A model generated the notes under the pieces. The model had not been told where the DNA came from. It made no database searches and worked only from the letters and a program-made list of their open reading frames with translations. DNA of 64,000 nt from Undibacterium paludis (GTDB lineage Bacteria > Pseudomonadota > Gammaproteobacteria > Burkholderiales > Burkholderiaceae_D): the NCBI RefSeq assembly GCF_022568815.1, contig NZ_JAKZHX010000014.1:100935-164934 (forward strand), given 5' to 3'. Position 1 is the stretch's first letter, and each line of letters starts with the position of its first letter. A program made the translations under genes and the position numbers. This document shows positions 46,272 to 55,807 of the stretch, piece after piece.

Positions 46272-47516
46272 TTATGCTGCCGTTATTTTCCGGATATTGA
46301 ACTCGCCGCGCAGCCAGTTGCTGCCGATGAATTCTGGCTGGTCGACATTGATGACGTCAAACACCAGCAGATTGTCCGACCATTCATAATTTTCTTCCAG
46401 ATGCGTCTTTGCCTTGGTCAGTGCGGTTGTCACTGAATAGGAACCTGGTCCCAGCGGGCATTCAAACGGCAACACAAATTCCAGCGCATCACCCTGGCGT
46501 AAATTATTCTGCACCTGCTTGGTGTACCAGGTATTGCTGCCCCAGATGACGCTACCCTGTTTGTCCCTTAGCATCAACCCCAGTACCAGTTCAGGGATAT
46601 CGGCGCGTAGCTGGACTTCGGCAACCAGTTTGATTCTTTGCCCCACCTGGGCAGCCGCCAATATCTGGTCACTGTCCTGGTCGCGCAGCGTCAGTCTGCT
46701 GACAGTGGCCATGCCTGTGCCAGAGCGGGTTTGCAGCCAGCCTTGTTCATTGCGATGCTGCTCCACCTTGAAGTTTTCATTTTCCTTGCGGGCGATCATG
46801 GCATTGTAGAAATCCACGACTTCATCCGGTGCGCCCTGCTTGAGTACGCAACCCTTGTCAATCAGGATCACATGATCACAAAGACTGCGCACATCACCCA
46901 TGCTATGGGTCACCAGAATGATGGAAGTGCCCTGCTCCTTGAACTGACGTATGCGGTCAAAGCTGCGGTGCTGGAAATAACTGTCACCAACTGACAGGAT
47001 TTCATCGACAATCAATACATCCGGGCGTACCGCGGTAGCTACGGCAAAAGCCAGGCGTGCCTGCATGCCGCTGGAGTACACGCGCAAGGGTTGATCAAAG
47101 AAGGTGCCGATTTCAGCAAAGCTTTCTATGCCCGGCATCAATGCATCGAGTTGCTCGCCGCTCAGTCCCATCAGGCCGCCGGCCATATAGGCATTTTGCC
47201 TGCCAGAGAATTCGGGATTGAAGCCCAGGCCCAGTTCCAGCATGGCACTGATGCGGCCGCTGACGGCGATATGGCCAGTGGTTGGCCGCACGGTGCCTGT
47301 GATCATTTTTAACAGGGTACTTTTGCCCGCACCATTCTGGCCGATGATAGCTACTGCCTGGCCCGCCGGCACGGTGAAACTGATGTCGCGGTTAGCCCAG
47401 TATTCATACGCAGGTTTGACGGGCAGGCCCGCCCAGTACATCAGGCGTGACAGCAGGCCGCCGAATTTGGCATAGCATTTCCCGACACTGGCAACATTCA
47501 ATACAGTTTGACTCAT
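46272..47516 (-). CDS. wzt: O-polysaccharide ABC exporter ATPase with carbohydrate-binding C-terminus (Wzt)
   Basis: 414 aa. Residues about 1-245 form the ATPase: GQNGAGKSTLLKMITG (Walker A), YSSGMQARLAFAVATAV (signature) and VLIVDEILSVGD (Walker B). The C-terminal ~150 residues (RLTLRDQDSDQIL to WLRGEFNIRKI) match the Wzt C-terminal beta-sandwich, which binds the modified non-reducing end of the polysaccharide in O8/O9a-type systems. That implies a capped O-chain, consistent with the methyltransferase in this locus. The start overlaps the wzm stop (ATGA). Confidence 0.95.
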   Translation of the reverse strand: MSQTVLNVASVGKCYAKFGGLLSRLMYWAGLPVKPAYEYWANRDISFTVPAGQAVAIIGQNGAGKSTLLKMITGTVRPTTGHIAVSGRISAMLELGLGFNPEFSGRQNAYMAGGLMGLSGEQLDALMPGIESFAEIGTFFDQPLRVYSSGMQARLAFAVATAVRPDVLIVDEILSVGDSYFQHRSFDRIRQFKEQGTSIILVTHSMGDVRSLCDHVILIDKGCVLKQGAPDEVVDFYNAMIARKENENFKVEQHRNEQGWLQTRSGTGMATVSRLTLRDQDSDQILAAAQVGQRIKLVAEVQLRADIPELVLGLMLRDKQGSVIWGSNTWYTKQVQNNLRQGDALEFVLPFECPLGPGSYSVTTALTKAKTHLEENYEWSDNLLVFDVINVDQPEFIGSNWLRGEFNIRKITAA

Positions 47517-48307
47517 AGTGCATCCACCAGATCTGCGCTGGCACGCCGGAAAATCCAGAAAGAAAATACAAACAGTCCCGATGAAACCAGCGTAGGAATC
47601 AGTAACGAGGAGATATTCGGCAAAGTGCCATACAGCAAGGCATTTTGATAAATTCTGACAAGAGGCATCATGGGATTGAGTTTCAAAATGGCCGCGAAAC
47701 GTGGTGGCATGCTATCGATCAGGTAAACCACAGGGGTGAACCAGAACCATAGTTGCAGGACTATGCCCATGACCTGGCCGACGTCGCGTGAAAATACGTT
47801 CAGCAAACCAAGTATGATGCCCAGGCCAAAGGCAAAGAGTACGATCAGGATCATGCCCAAGGGCAGTACCAGCCATGCCAGTGTCGGCAAATGTCCGAAG
47901 AACAGAAACACTACTGCAATCGCCGCCAGCAACAGCAGGTGATTGATCAGGGCGCTGCCGCCTACAATCAAGGGCAGACACAACCTTGGAAAAGAAATCT
48001 TCTTCAGGGTATTTGAATAGTCAATGAATACCGTGGTGCTGCGGTTGATGATTTCGGCAAACAGGCCCCAGGCTGCCATACCTGCCATCAGGTAGATGGC
48101 ATATGCAGCCTTGTTGTCGATATTGGCTATTTTGGTGACCAGCACTTCTGACAGGACAACAGCAAAAATCGTGGCCTGGGCCAGCGGGTTCAGGATCATC
48201 CACAAGGCCCCCAGTTTGCTGCGAGCAAAGCGGCCAGCAAACTCGGCACGTATGGATGACCAGATGAAGTGACGATACTGCCACAGGGAGAGTAGTACAG
48301 CTTTCAA
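47513..48307 (-). CDS. wzm: O-polysaccharide ABC exporter permease (Wzm)
   Basis: 264 aa ABC-2-type permease with six hydrophobic segments: FAGRFARSKLGALWMILNPL near the N-terminus, SFPRLCLPLIVGGSALI, and QLWFWFTPVVYLIDSMP. No ATG fits the family start, so the TTG at 48307 is proposed, consistent with low-level translation of membrane proteins. It forms the channel for undecaprenyl-linked polysaccharide with Wzt. It lies 23 bp after manC in the same operon. Confidence 0.93.
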   Translation of the reverse strand: MKAVLLSLWQYRHFIWSSIRAEFAGRFARSKLGALWMILNPLAQATIFAVVLSEVLVTKIANIDNKAAYAIYLMAGMAAWGLFAEIINRSTTVFIDYSNTLKKISFPRLCLPLIVGGSALINHLLLLAAIAVVFLFFGHLPTLAWLVLPLGMILIVLFAFGLGIILGLLNVFSRDVGQVMGIVLQLWFWFTPVVYLIDSMPPRFAAILKLNPMMPLVRIYQNALLYGTLPNISSLLIPTLVSSGLFVFSFWIFRRASADLVDAL

Positions 48308-48330
48308 AACTTTGCTTTCTTTAGCAGGGA

Positions 48331-49785
48331 TTAACCTGCGACACGACCATAGATATCATCGAAACGGACAATATCATCTTCACCAAGATAGGTGCCGGAC
48401 TGAACCTCGATCAATTCAAGATCGGATTCACCAGGATTTTCCAGTCTGTGCTTCACGCCCAGCGGAATATAGGTGGATTGATTGGCAACCAGGGTCATGA
48501 CTTCTTCACCACGGGTTACCAGGGCGGTGCCGCTGACGACGATCCAGTGTTCGGCACGGTGATGATGCATTTGCATGGACAAGCGGCCACCGGGTTTGAC
48601 GACGATGCGCTTGACCTGGAAGTGCTCACCGCTGTCGACAGAATCATAATGTCCCCAGGGGCGGTACACCTTGCGGTGATTATCTGTCTGCGTATAGTTT
48701 TCGTCTTTCAGGCGGGTGACTACGCGCTTGATGTTCTGTGTGTTGGCCTTGTTGGTGACCAGTACCGCGTCCGGCGTTTCGACTACGATCACGTCTTCCA
48801 GGCCCAGGCAGGCAACCAGGCGGCTGTCGGCGATGACCAGGCAATTGCGTGAATCTTCCAGCAGGACGTCACCATGAGCACTATTGCCATTGCCATCCTT
48901 GTCCGAAACCTGCCAGACGGCGTCCCAGGCGCCAACATCTGACCAGCCAGCGTTCAAAGGTACGACATAGCCAGGAATATTGAGCGTCGTGTCCTTGGTC
49001 AGTTTTTCCATGACGGCATAGTCAATGGAATCAGATGGGCAGGACAGGAAGGCCTCTTTGTCTACCCGCACAAAATCACAGTCTACCGCGGCATTTTGCA
49101 TTGCTGTCTGACAGGCGGCATACATCGCCGGATGAAAATGCTGTATGGCTTTGAGCCAGGTGCTGGCGCGCATCATGAAGATGCCGCTATTCCACAGATG
49201 GCGCCCACCATCAAGATATTGCTGGGCGACTTCAAGTACTGGTTTTTCGACAAATGCCTGCAGTTCTAGGACTTGCTGACCGGGGAGTGCATCACCGGTC
49301 TGTATATAGCCGTAGCCGGTCTCTGGCCGGTCAGGGACGATACCAAAGGTCACCATGGCGCCATCAAGCGCCTGCTGCAAACCATGTTGTATGGCTTGAT
49401 GAAAACCTGGCTTGTCATTGATGACATGGTCTGCCGGCATGACCAGCAGGACTGCATCGTTGTCATCTGCTGCTGCGGCCAGGGCCGCCAATGTCAGTGC
49501 AGGCGCCGTATTGCGACCGCTGGGCTCAAGCAGCAGGCTGCAGTCATGAAAACCGGCGACACGCAGTTGCTCGGCCGTGATAAAACGATATTCTTCATTG
49601 CAGACAACGATCATCTTTTGTGCAACGTCTGCACTGCCTTTAAAGTCCCTGACGCGGGTTGCGGTCGCTTGCAGCATGGTTTCTTCGCCTACCAGTGCAA
49701 GTAATTGTTTGGGATGTTTTTCGCGCGACAGCGGCCACAGGCGCGTCCCGGAACCTCCGGAAAGTATAACTGGCTGTAATAACAT
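48331..49785 (-). CDS. manC: Mannose-1-phosphate guanylyltransferase/mannose-6-phosphate isomerase
   Basis: 484 aa bifunctional enzyme. N-terminal nucleotidyltransferase: VILSGGSGTRLWPLSREKHPKQ (GDP-mannose pyrophosphorylase signature), FVEKPVLEVAQQYLDGG, WNSGIFMMRA. C-terminal cupin isomerase: RPWGHYDSVDSGEHFQVKRI and SMQMHHHRAEHWIVVSG with the metal-binding His. It supplies GDP-mannose for Gmd/Rmd. First gene of the manC-wzm-wzt operon and divergent from the methyltransferase gene. Confidence 0.96.
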   Translation of the reverse strand: MLLQPVILSGGSGTRLWPLSREKHPKQLLALVGEETMLQATATRVRDFKGSADVAQKMIVVCNEEYRFITAEQLRVAGFHDCSLLLEPSGRNTAPALTLAALAAAADDNDAVLLVMPADHVINDKPGFHQAIQHGLQQALDGAMVTFGIVPDRPETGYGYIQTGDALPGQQVLELQAFVEKPVLEVAQQYLDGGRHLWNSGIFMMRASTWLKAIQHFHPAMYAACQTAMQNAAVDCDFVRVDKEAFLSCPSDSIDYAVMEKLTKDTTLNIPGYVVPLNAGWSDVGAWDAVWQVSDKDGNGNSAHGDVLLEDSRNCLVIADSRLVACLGLEDVIVVETPDAVLVTNKANTQNIKRVVTRLKDENYTQTDNHRKVYRPWGHYDSVDSGEHFQVKRIVVKPGGRLSMQMHHHRAEHWIVVSGTALVTRGEEVMTLVANQSTYIPLGVKHRLENPGESDLELIEVQSGTYLGEDDIVRFDDIYGRVAG

Positions 49786-50119
49786 GAATCACTTTCTGAT
49801 TGTCAAAAAGGCAAATATTTAAAATATCAATATTATATGGTGGCGCAAAATTCCCTATGCAAGATCAGTCCAGATGTGCGTTAGCCTTGAATAGGCTAAA
49901 CTTGCAAAATCTGAATCATGGAGCCGTGGCTGAGCCAGATGTGCGGGGCCGGGTTATCCATTTTCGTCAGATCGTCCTGCCGGCTGACGGAATGTCACAG
50001 GAAACTTGTTAGTGTCGATAATTTCGTCGCAGTTTACATCATCATTTATACTTCTACCCTTTTTTGCGGTTTAAAAACTGATAATTTGCCGCTAATTATG
50101 AATAAAACTTCGAAATTAT
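49786..50119. other. Divergent control region between manC and the methyltransferase
   Basis: 334 bp, AT-rich near both ends, with no convincing gene. A perfect hairpin TTAGCCT/AGGCTAA with TGAAT loop lies at 49881-49899. A 14-codon ORF starting at 50098 overlaps the methyltransferase start in another frame; neither it nor the methyltransferase ATG has a recognisable RBS. Two back-to-back promoters are expected but not placed. Confidence 0.5.
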
Positions 50120-51394
50120 ATGGCGATACAGAAAAAATCTGAGTACGAAGAGCAGCAACTAAGGGAAAAGGCAAATGTGCTATTGCAGAATAGTGGATAT
50201 ACCGCTCCAGCGGCGAAACCTGCAGCTGCAACGCTTGCAGAACCGGATACGGCAAGTGAAATAGTGACAGAAACAAACCCGCCCCAGCCTGCTCCCTTGA
50301 GCCTGAGGCAAAGATTGCGTGCGATACCAGGGCTTGGTTATGCGCTGTCCTGGTTTAAGGCATTGTTACTTTTGCCACGCACACGTATTGAAATCGCAGA
50401 TTTACGGGCGCAATTGCATCATCAGAATCTGTTGATCGCCACCCACAAGGAATTTACTGACGAGCACAGTCGGCGAATTCATCAACTGGAATCTGAAAAG
50501 CTCGCTTTGCGACTGGCGCAGTATGATGCGCTTGATATCGGCAAACGCCTGATGGAACTTGATCGTTTATACATAGGTCGTCAGTTGCGTTCATTGAATC
50601 TGATGATGCGCACCCAGCTCCAGAGTGGCGTACAACACCAGCAAAACCCGCTGCAGCCTGCTGACAATCCGGCGAGTGCGACGCTTGTTTCGCCTGCACC
50701 AGTGCCAGCCAAAGTGACACATCACTTTGACCAGGATCAGTTTTATCTTGAATTTGAAGCCTTGTTCCGTGGGACACGCGAAGATATCAAGCAGCGCCTG
50801 AACGTGTATTTGCCGTATTTGTCGCACATTAGCAAACAACCCAGGGATGAGCGCAAGATGGTGATCGATGTCGGCTGCGGTCGGGGCGAATGGCTGGAAT
50901 TGCTTGATGAGCAGGGCATACCGGCCTTGGGCGTGGACATGAATGTTTCCATGGTCAATGCCTGTCTGGACCGGGGCTTGTTGGTGCGTCATGCTGATGC
51001 AATCGCCTATCTGCGCGAGCAACCTGCGGGCAGTATCGGTGCAGTAACCGGTTTCCAGATCATAGAACACCTGCCGTTCGAGCAATTGATCGCCCTGTTT
51101 GATGCGGCTTTGCATGCGCTATGCCCTGGTGGCGTCATTATTTTTGAAACGCCCAATCCGGAAAACCTGAAAGTCGGCGCTTGTAATTTCTATTTTGATC
51201 CTACTCATCTGAACCCGATTGTTCCGCAAGTGGCCGAGTTCATGGCGCGTCAGCGCGGGTTTTCGCAAGCCGAGATTTTGCGCCTGCATCCCTACCCGGA
51301 TGACCATCTGCTCAAAGGCGGCAGTGAAGTCGAGGCGCTGCTCAACAAGGAGCTGTTCGGTGCCCAGGATTATGCAGTGATAGGTCGTAAATAA
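50120..51394 (+). CDS. Coiled-coil class I methyltransferase of the polysaccharide locus
   Basis: 424 aa. Residues 1-60 are low complexity. About 60-110 is amphipathic/hydrophobic (IPGLGYALSWFKALLLL), and about 95-165 is helical and coiled-coil-like (EIADLRAQL, RRIHQLESEKLALRL). The C-terminal SAM methyltransferase begins KMVIDVGCGRGEWLELL and includes TGFQIIEHLPFEQL and FETPNPENLKVG. A methyltransferase with a long helical arm next to Wzm/Wzt suggests a chain-terminating, length-measuring role like WbdD, though WbdD has its arm at the C-terminus plus a kinase domain. The 1124-aa glycosyltransferase follows after 1 bp. The capping role is inferred. Confidence 0.85.
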   Translation: MAIQKKSEYEEQQLREKANVLLQNSGYTAPAAKPAAATLAEPDTASEIVTETNPPQPAPLSLRQRLRAIPGLGYALSWFKALLLLPRTRIEIADLRAQLHHQNLLIATHKEFTDEHSRRIHQLESEKLALRLAQYDALDIGKRLMELDRLYIGRQLRSLNLMMRTQLQSGVQHQQNPLQPADNPASATLVSPAPVPAKVTHHFDQDQFYLEFEALFRGTREDIKQRLNVYLPYLSHISKQPRDERKMVIDVGCGRGEWLELLDEQGIPALGVDMNVSMVNACLDRGLLVRHADAIAYLREQPAGSIGAVTGFQIIEHLPFEQLIALFDAALHALCPGGVIIFETPNPENLKVGACNFYFDPTHLNPIVPQVAEFMARQRGFSQAEILRLHPYPDDHLLKGGSEVEALLNKELFGAQDYAVIGRK

Positions 51395-51395
51395 G

Positions 51396-54300
51396 ATGCA
51401 GATACATCAATTCAGCCCTTCCTGTGGCAGGGGCGACGGCGTCAGCAATGGCATGTTTTTTACCCGCACCCTGTTAAGGGAAATGGGTTTCGACTCCAGC
51501 ATCTATTGCGACCTGGTACAGGATGAAGTGCGTGATGAAGTCTTGCACATGAGCCAGCTGAACCTCGCTGATGGCGATATTCTGCTGGTACACCATAGCC
51601 TTGGTTATGAAAACTGTGCCTGGTTCAATGACATCAGGGCGCGCAAGGTGTTGGTCTATCACAATATAACGCCGCCACAATTTTTGCCGGACAATGGTTT
51701 GCCTGAACTGAGTATGCTTGGCACAAAACAGCTGGCTTTGTGGGCCGGGGATTTTCAAGCTGCCATCGGGGATTCCGAGCTCAACAGTAAAGAATTGCGT
51801 GCCGCCCGCTATGCCCATGTCGCGACCATTCCTTTGCTGGTGGATGTGACGCGCTGGCAGCAGCAAAGCTGCAATCCCGTATTGATGAACAACTTGCGCG
51901 GTGCGCACAATATTCTGTTTGTCGGGCGTTTGTGCGAGCACAAGCACCAGTTGCAATTGCTTGATATGTTCGAGGTATTGCGTCATCTGTCGCGTCAGCC
52001 GGTCAGGCTGATACTGGCCGGCGGCGTTACCAGCCTGCCTTACGAACAGCAAGTGCGCGAACGCATACATCAGCTGAAACTTGAAGATCAGGTCTTGATG
52101 ACGGGTAAAATCTCTGACACGGATCTGATTACTTTATATCGTAGTGCAGATGCCTATGTCAGCCTGAGTGAGCATGAGGGTTTTGGCATGCCTTTGATTG
52201 AAGCCATGCTGCACGATGTGCCGGTCATTGCCAGGGCGACAGAGGGTGTCAGCGCTACCATGGGTGGCGCAGGCATATTGCTTGACGCTGACGTCAGTCC
52301 GGCGACCTGTGCTGCGCATGTGCAGATGTTGCTGACTGAACCGGCCCTGCGTCGCCGCACCATTGCCGCACAAAGAGAAAACGTACAGCGTTTTTCACGC
52401 CAGCATATCAAGGCTGCGCTGCAAGATTTTTTGCAGAGTATGGGCGTGCAAGTGCCACATGCCGTCGATGTGACAGCCCAGGCCACAGATATACAGACGG
52501 TACGCTGGCAAATGGAAGGTCCATTTGATTCCAGCTATAGCCTGGCAATCGTCAACCGTGAACTGGCGTTGGCCCTGAAGGCAAAAGAAGGTGCCGCACC
52601 GCTGGCTTTGCGCAGTCGTGAAGGGCATGGTGATTTCCCTACGTCGGCAGAATTTTTATCGGCCAATCCAGAGATCGCTGCCATGCAGGAGGTGATGCAG
52701 CAAGCAACCAGTTTGCCTGACGTGGTGCTGCGCAACTGTTATCCACCCACGCTTGATGACATGCAGACCAGGGTGCGGGTAGTACATTCTTATGGATGGG
52801 AAGAAACCGGTTTCCCTGCCGAATTTGTCAACGAATTCAACCGCAAGCTGGACCTGATTCTGGTCGTGTCTCGCTTTGTTGGCAAGGTCTTACGCGACAG
52901 CGGTGTGCGCGTGCCGATTGCTGCTGTCGGCAATGGTGTTGATCACCTGCTCAGGGTTGCCGCTGGCACAGTACCGGCCAGGTTATTGTCAGGTTTGAAG
53001 ACATATCGATTCCTGCATGTTTCTTCCTGCTTCCCGCGCAAGGGAGCAGACGCCTTGCTGGCCGCTTATGGTCAGGCATTCCGCGATAGGGATGATGTCA
53101 GCCTGGTCATCAAGACCTTTCCCAATCCGCATAATGATGTGGAACAGCAACTGGCGCGCTTGCAGGCTGCTGATGCAGATTTCCCGCATGTACAGATCAT
53201 CATGGATGATTATGACCAGGCGCAGATGCGCGCCCTGTATGAAGCCTGCCATGCAGTTGTGGCGCCCAGCCGTGGTGAAGGTTTTGGTTTACCCGTGGCG
53301 GAAGCCATGCTGCTGAAATTGCCGGTGATTGCTACTGCCTGGAGCGGGCAGATGGATTTTTGTGATGACAGTAAAGTCTGGCTATGCGATTACCGTTTTG
53401 CCAAGTCGACATCACATTTCAGTGCTACCCATTCTGCCTGGGCAGACCCGGATATTGACCATCTGGCGTTGCTAATGAAAGAAGTTCACGGAAGTACACC
53501 TGAGGTGATTACCGCCAGGACAGCAAAGGCCTATCGCTTTATTTCCGAAAACTATGCCTGGACCAATGTGGCAGACAGGAGTATGCAGGCAATCGCCGCA
53601 CTTGAACAACAGCCTTTGCTGCGCAAAGAGCCACGTATAGGCTGGATCAGCAGCTGGAATGCGCGCTGTGGTATCGCTTCTTATTCTGCATTTCTGACAG
53701 CGGGCATGCCGCGTGAGCGGCTGGTGTATCTCAGCAGTCATATTTCTGAGCGTACGGCGCGCGATGCTGGCAATGTTGTCCGTAGCTGGGAGGCTAGCAT
53801 GGATGAGACATTAGACTACGCGTATCTGGAAATTGAAGAACAAAAGCTCGACGCGATTGTTATTCAATACAATTTTGGTTTCTTTTCCCTGGCGACACTG
53901 GCACGCCTGATCAGGCGTCTAAAAGCAGATCAAAAAGCGGTATACGTATTTTTTCATTCGACAGCTGATATACAGCGCGACGACAATTTGATTTCACTGG
54001 CCAGTATTGCGGAAGAATTGCAACTGGCAGACCGCCTGTTCGTACATGGTATAGATGACATGAACAGGCTCAAGGGGTTTGGCGTACAAGATAATCTGGT
54101 GTTTTTCCCTCAGGGGCTGATGCCAACACTAGACAATGCGTCGAGCAGGCTCGACAGTGGGCAATTGCAACGCCTGACGGGCAAGAAAGTGATCGCTGCC
54201 TATGGTTTTTTGTTGCCGCATAAGGGCATACAGGCTTTGATCAATGCCTTTGCGCTATTACCCAAAGAGCTGGGACCTTATCACTTGTTGCTGGTGACTT

Positions 54301-54770
54301 CCCTGTATCCGGTTGGTTTGTCTGAAGGTGAATACCATCTTTGCCGCAAGTTAGTGAATGACCTGGGTCTGGCAGATCATGTGACCTTCCTGTCCGATTA
54401 CTTGACTGATGAAGAGAGTCAGTCCTGGCTGCAACAGGCTGACCTGATTGTCTATCCCTACCAGCAAACACAGGAGTCATCCAGTGCTGCCGTACGCATG
54501 GGGCTGGCATCGGCGCGTCCTGTGGCGGTGACACCTTTGTCGATTTTTGATGATGTCAAAGATGCCGTACATGTACTGCCAGGGACAGATGCCGCAGCGA
54601 TTGCGGAAGGAATACTGGCGATTTTAAATAGTCCTCAGGCGCTACAGGAGAAGACCATTCAGGCAAAAGCCTGGACAGCTACCAGACAATGGCCAGCCTT
54701 GTCGCAACGTCTGCTCAATACCATAGACGGGATTGCCAATTCTCTTGATATGGATATTGGCCGCCTGTAA
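51396..54770 (+). CDS. Three-domain GT4 glycosyltransferase
   Basis: 1124 aa with three GT-B units. Domain 1 (about 1-350) has LFVGRLCEHKHQLQLLDMF and EX7E at Glu261-Glu269. Domain 2 (about 375-735) has HVSSCFPRKGADALL and EX7E at Glu628-Glu636 (GEGFGLPVAEAM). Domain 3 (about 740-1124) begins IGWISSWNARCGIASYS and has YPYQQTQESSSAAVRM, where the second Glu of EX7E (position 1035) is Met. Two active and one degenerate transferase are predicted. It starts 1 bp after the methyltransferase stop, so the two proteins are probably made together. It likely polymerises or decorates the rhamnan. Very long for a bacterial GT4 protein. Confidence 0.9.
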   Translation: MQIHQFSPSCGRGDGVSNGMFFTRTLLREMGFDSSIYCDLVQDEVRDEVLHMSQLNLADGDILLVHHSLGYENCAWFNDIRARKVLVYHNITPPQFLPDNGLPELSMLGTKQLALWAGDFQAAIGDSELNSKELRAARYAHVATIPLLVDVTRWQQQSCNPVLMNNLRGAHNILFVGRLCEHKHQLQLLDMFEVLRHLSRQPVRLILAGGVTSLPYEQQVRERIHQLKLEDQVLMTGKISDTDLITLYRSADAYVSLSEHEGFGMPLIEAMLHDVPVIARATEGVSATMGGAGILLDADVSPATCAAHVQMLLTEPALRRRTIAAQRENVQRFSRQHIKAALQDFLQSMGVQVPHAVDVTAQATDIQTVRWQMEGPFDSSYSLAIVNRELALALKAKEGAAPLALRSREGHGDFPTSAEFLSANPEIAAMQEVMQQATSLPDVVLRNCYPPTLDDMQTRVRVVHSYGWEETGFPAEFVNEFNRKLDLILVVSRFVGKVLRDSGVRVPIAAVGNGVDHLLRVAAGTVPARLLSGLKTYRFLHVSSCFPRKGADALLAAYGQAFRDRDDVSLVIKTFPNPHNDVEQQLARLQAADADFPHVQIIMDDYDQAQMRALYEACHAVVAPSRGEGFGLPVAEAMLLKLPVIATAWSGQMDFCDDSKVWLCDYRFAKSTSHFSATHSAWADPDIDHLALLMKEVHGSTPEVITARTAKAYRFISENYAWTNVADRSMQAIAALEQQPLLRKEPRIGWISSWNARCGIASYSAFLTAGMPRERLVYLSSHISERTARDAGNVVRSWEASMDETLDYAYLEIEEQKLDAIVIQYNFGFFSLATLARLIRRLKADQKAVYVFFHSTADIQRDDNLISLASIAEELQLADRLFVHGIDDMNRLKGFGVQDNLVFFPQGLMPTLDNASSRLDSGQLQRLTGKKVIAAYGFLLPHKGIQALINAFALLPKELGPYHLLLVTSLYPVGLSEGEYHLCRKLVNDLGLADHVTFLSDYLTDEESQSWLQQADLIVYPYQQTQESSSAAVRMGLASARPVAVTPLSIFDDVKDAVHVLPGTDAAAIAEGILAILNSPQALQEKTIQAKAWTATRQWPALSQRLLNTIDGIANSLDMDIGRL

Positions 54771-54820
54771 AGCTGCCAAGCGTTTTGTGGCAGGTAACAG
54801 CCGGTGTTCCGACTGGCATG

Positions 54821-55795
54821 TTAATTGCCGCAGGCGGTTTTATCCCTGGTCTTTAATAATGCAATCAAGCTGGCTGTATGCTTGTCGCGTGCCCAGTCTT
54901 GCAGGTGGTGATCAGTATCAAAGAACAGGTTGACGGGATACATGAAGTCCCTGGGTTTTCCCAAGTATTCTATACCGAGCTTGCCCAGTCTTTGTGGCAG
55001 CTGGGCATAGAACGCCCGGTCTTCCGGGTTTGCATCGTACTTGTTGTGATGAAGCAGGACGGTGGGTACGGCGATCAGGCAGATTTGATTTGCCCTGGCC
55101 CATTGAGCATAGGCAGCCATACTGCTCCAGCCGCCGGTTTCTGTATTGGCACGATGGGCGTAATCCCAGGCTTTGCTTGCCTGGACGGCGGCAATATCTG
55201 CTGGCGTACGTTCTGCCGGGCTGGAATGCGTCTGATCCCCGCGTGCATCCAGATGATGGGCGCCGTAAGTGCCACTGGTTACCGGACCATCAGGAAGATG
55301 GCGCAAACCATGCAGCAGGCGGTCAGCACCCAAGCCAGCAGCAAACCTCAGTTGCTCGGTGCGTGGCAGACTGCGCCAGTAATCAAGATCGCGCGCCATC
55401 ACATAGTCGATGATTTGCGAGTTAGCTTTGCCATCATCGAGATACAAAGCGTATTCCATGGGCATCAGGATGATATCGCCAGGTTTTGCCAGGCGACGTG
55501 ATACATCAAGTATATATGGCAGCCCCAGTCCTGCGTTGACACCGAGATTGATGACGGGCTTGTGCCAGTAATCTTCCAGCATGCCTGAATTGATGCCGAA
55601 CAGGGCATTTGATCCGGCGACGATCAGGACACGTGGGCCCGCACTCCGTTGAGCTGCCTGGATTTTATGCTGATAGGCATCGAATACCCAGCGTGAACTG
55701 GCGGTGGGGGCACCCAACTGATATTTGATGCCGATGATCCATGCCAGCGACAGGGTCAGAAATGCGCCAGTCATGCCGAGCCAGAATTTTTTCAT
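54821..55795 (-). CDS. SGNH-like hydrolase partner of MBOAT
   Basis: 324 aa with one N-terminal membrane anchor (about residues 8-25). SGNH-type blocks: VLIVAGSNALFGINSGML (block I with Ser and nearby Gly/Asn) and FFDTDHHLQDWARDKHT near the C-terminus (Asp/His of block V). It lies 12 bp after the MBOAT gene in one operon, the arrangement used for O-acetylation of alginate, peptidoglycan or other glycans (AlgIJX, PatAB). It probably transfers or removes acetyl groups in the periplasm. Target is inferred to be the neighbouring O-polysaccharide. Confidence 0.75.
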   Translation of the reverse strand: MKKFWLGMTGAFLTLSLAWIIGIKYQLGAPTASSRWVFDAYQHKIQAAQRSAGPRVLIVAGSNALFGINSGMLEDYWHKPVINLGVNAGLGLPYILDVSRRLAKPGDIILMPMEYALYLDDGKANSQIIDYVMARDLDYWRSLPRTEQLRFAAGLGADRLLHGLRHLPDGPVTSGTYGAHHLDARGDQTHSSPAERTPADIAAVQASKAWDYAHRANTETGGWSSMAAYAQWARANQICLIAVPTVLLHHNKYDANPEDRAFYAQLPQRLGKLGIEYLGKPRDFMYPVNLFFDTDHHLQDWARDKHTASLIALLKTRDKTACGN

Positions 55796-55807
55796 CTTCC
55801 CGACCGC

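Noticed and set aside
50098..50142. 14-codon leader peptide before the methyltransferase
   Set aside because: No RBS, overlaps the methyltransferase start in another frame, and no codon pattern suggesting attenuation.
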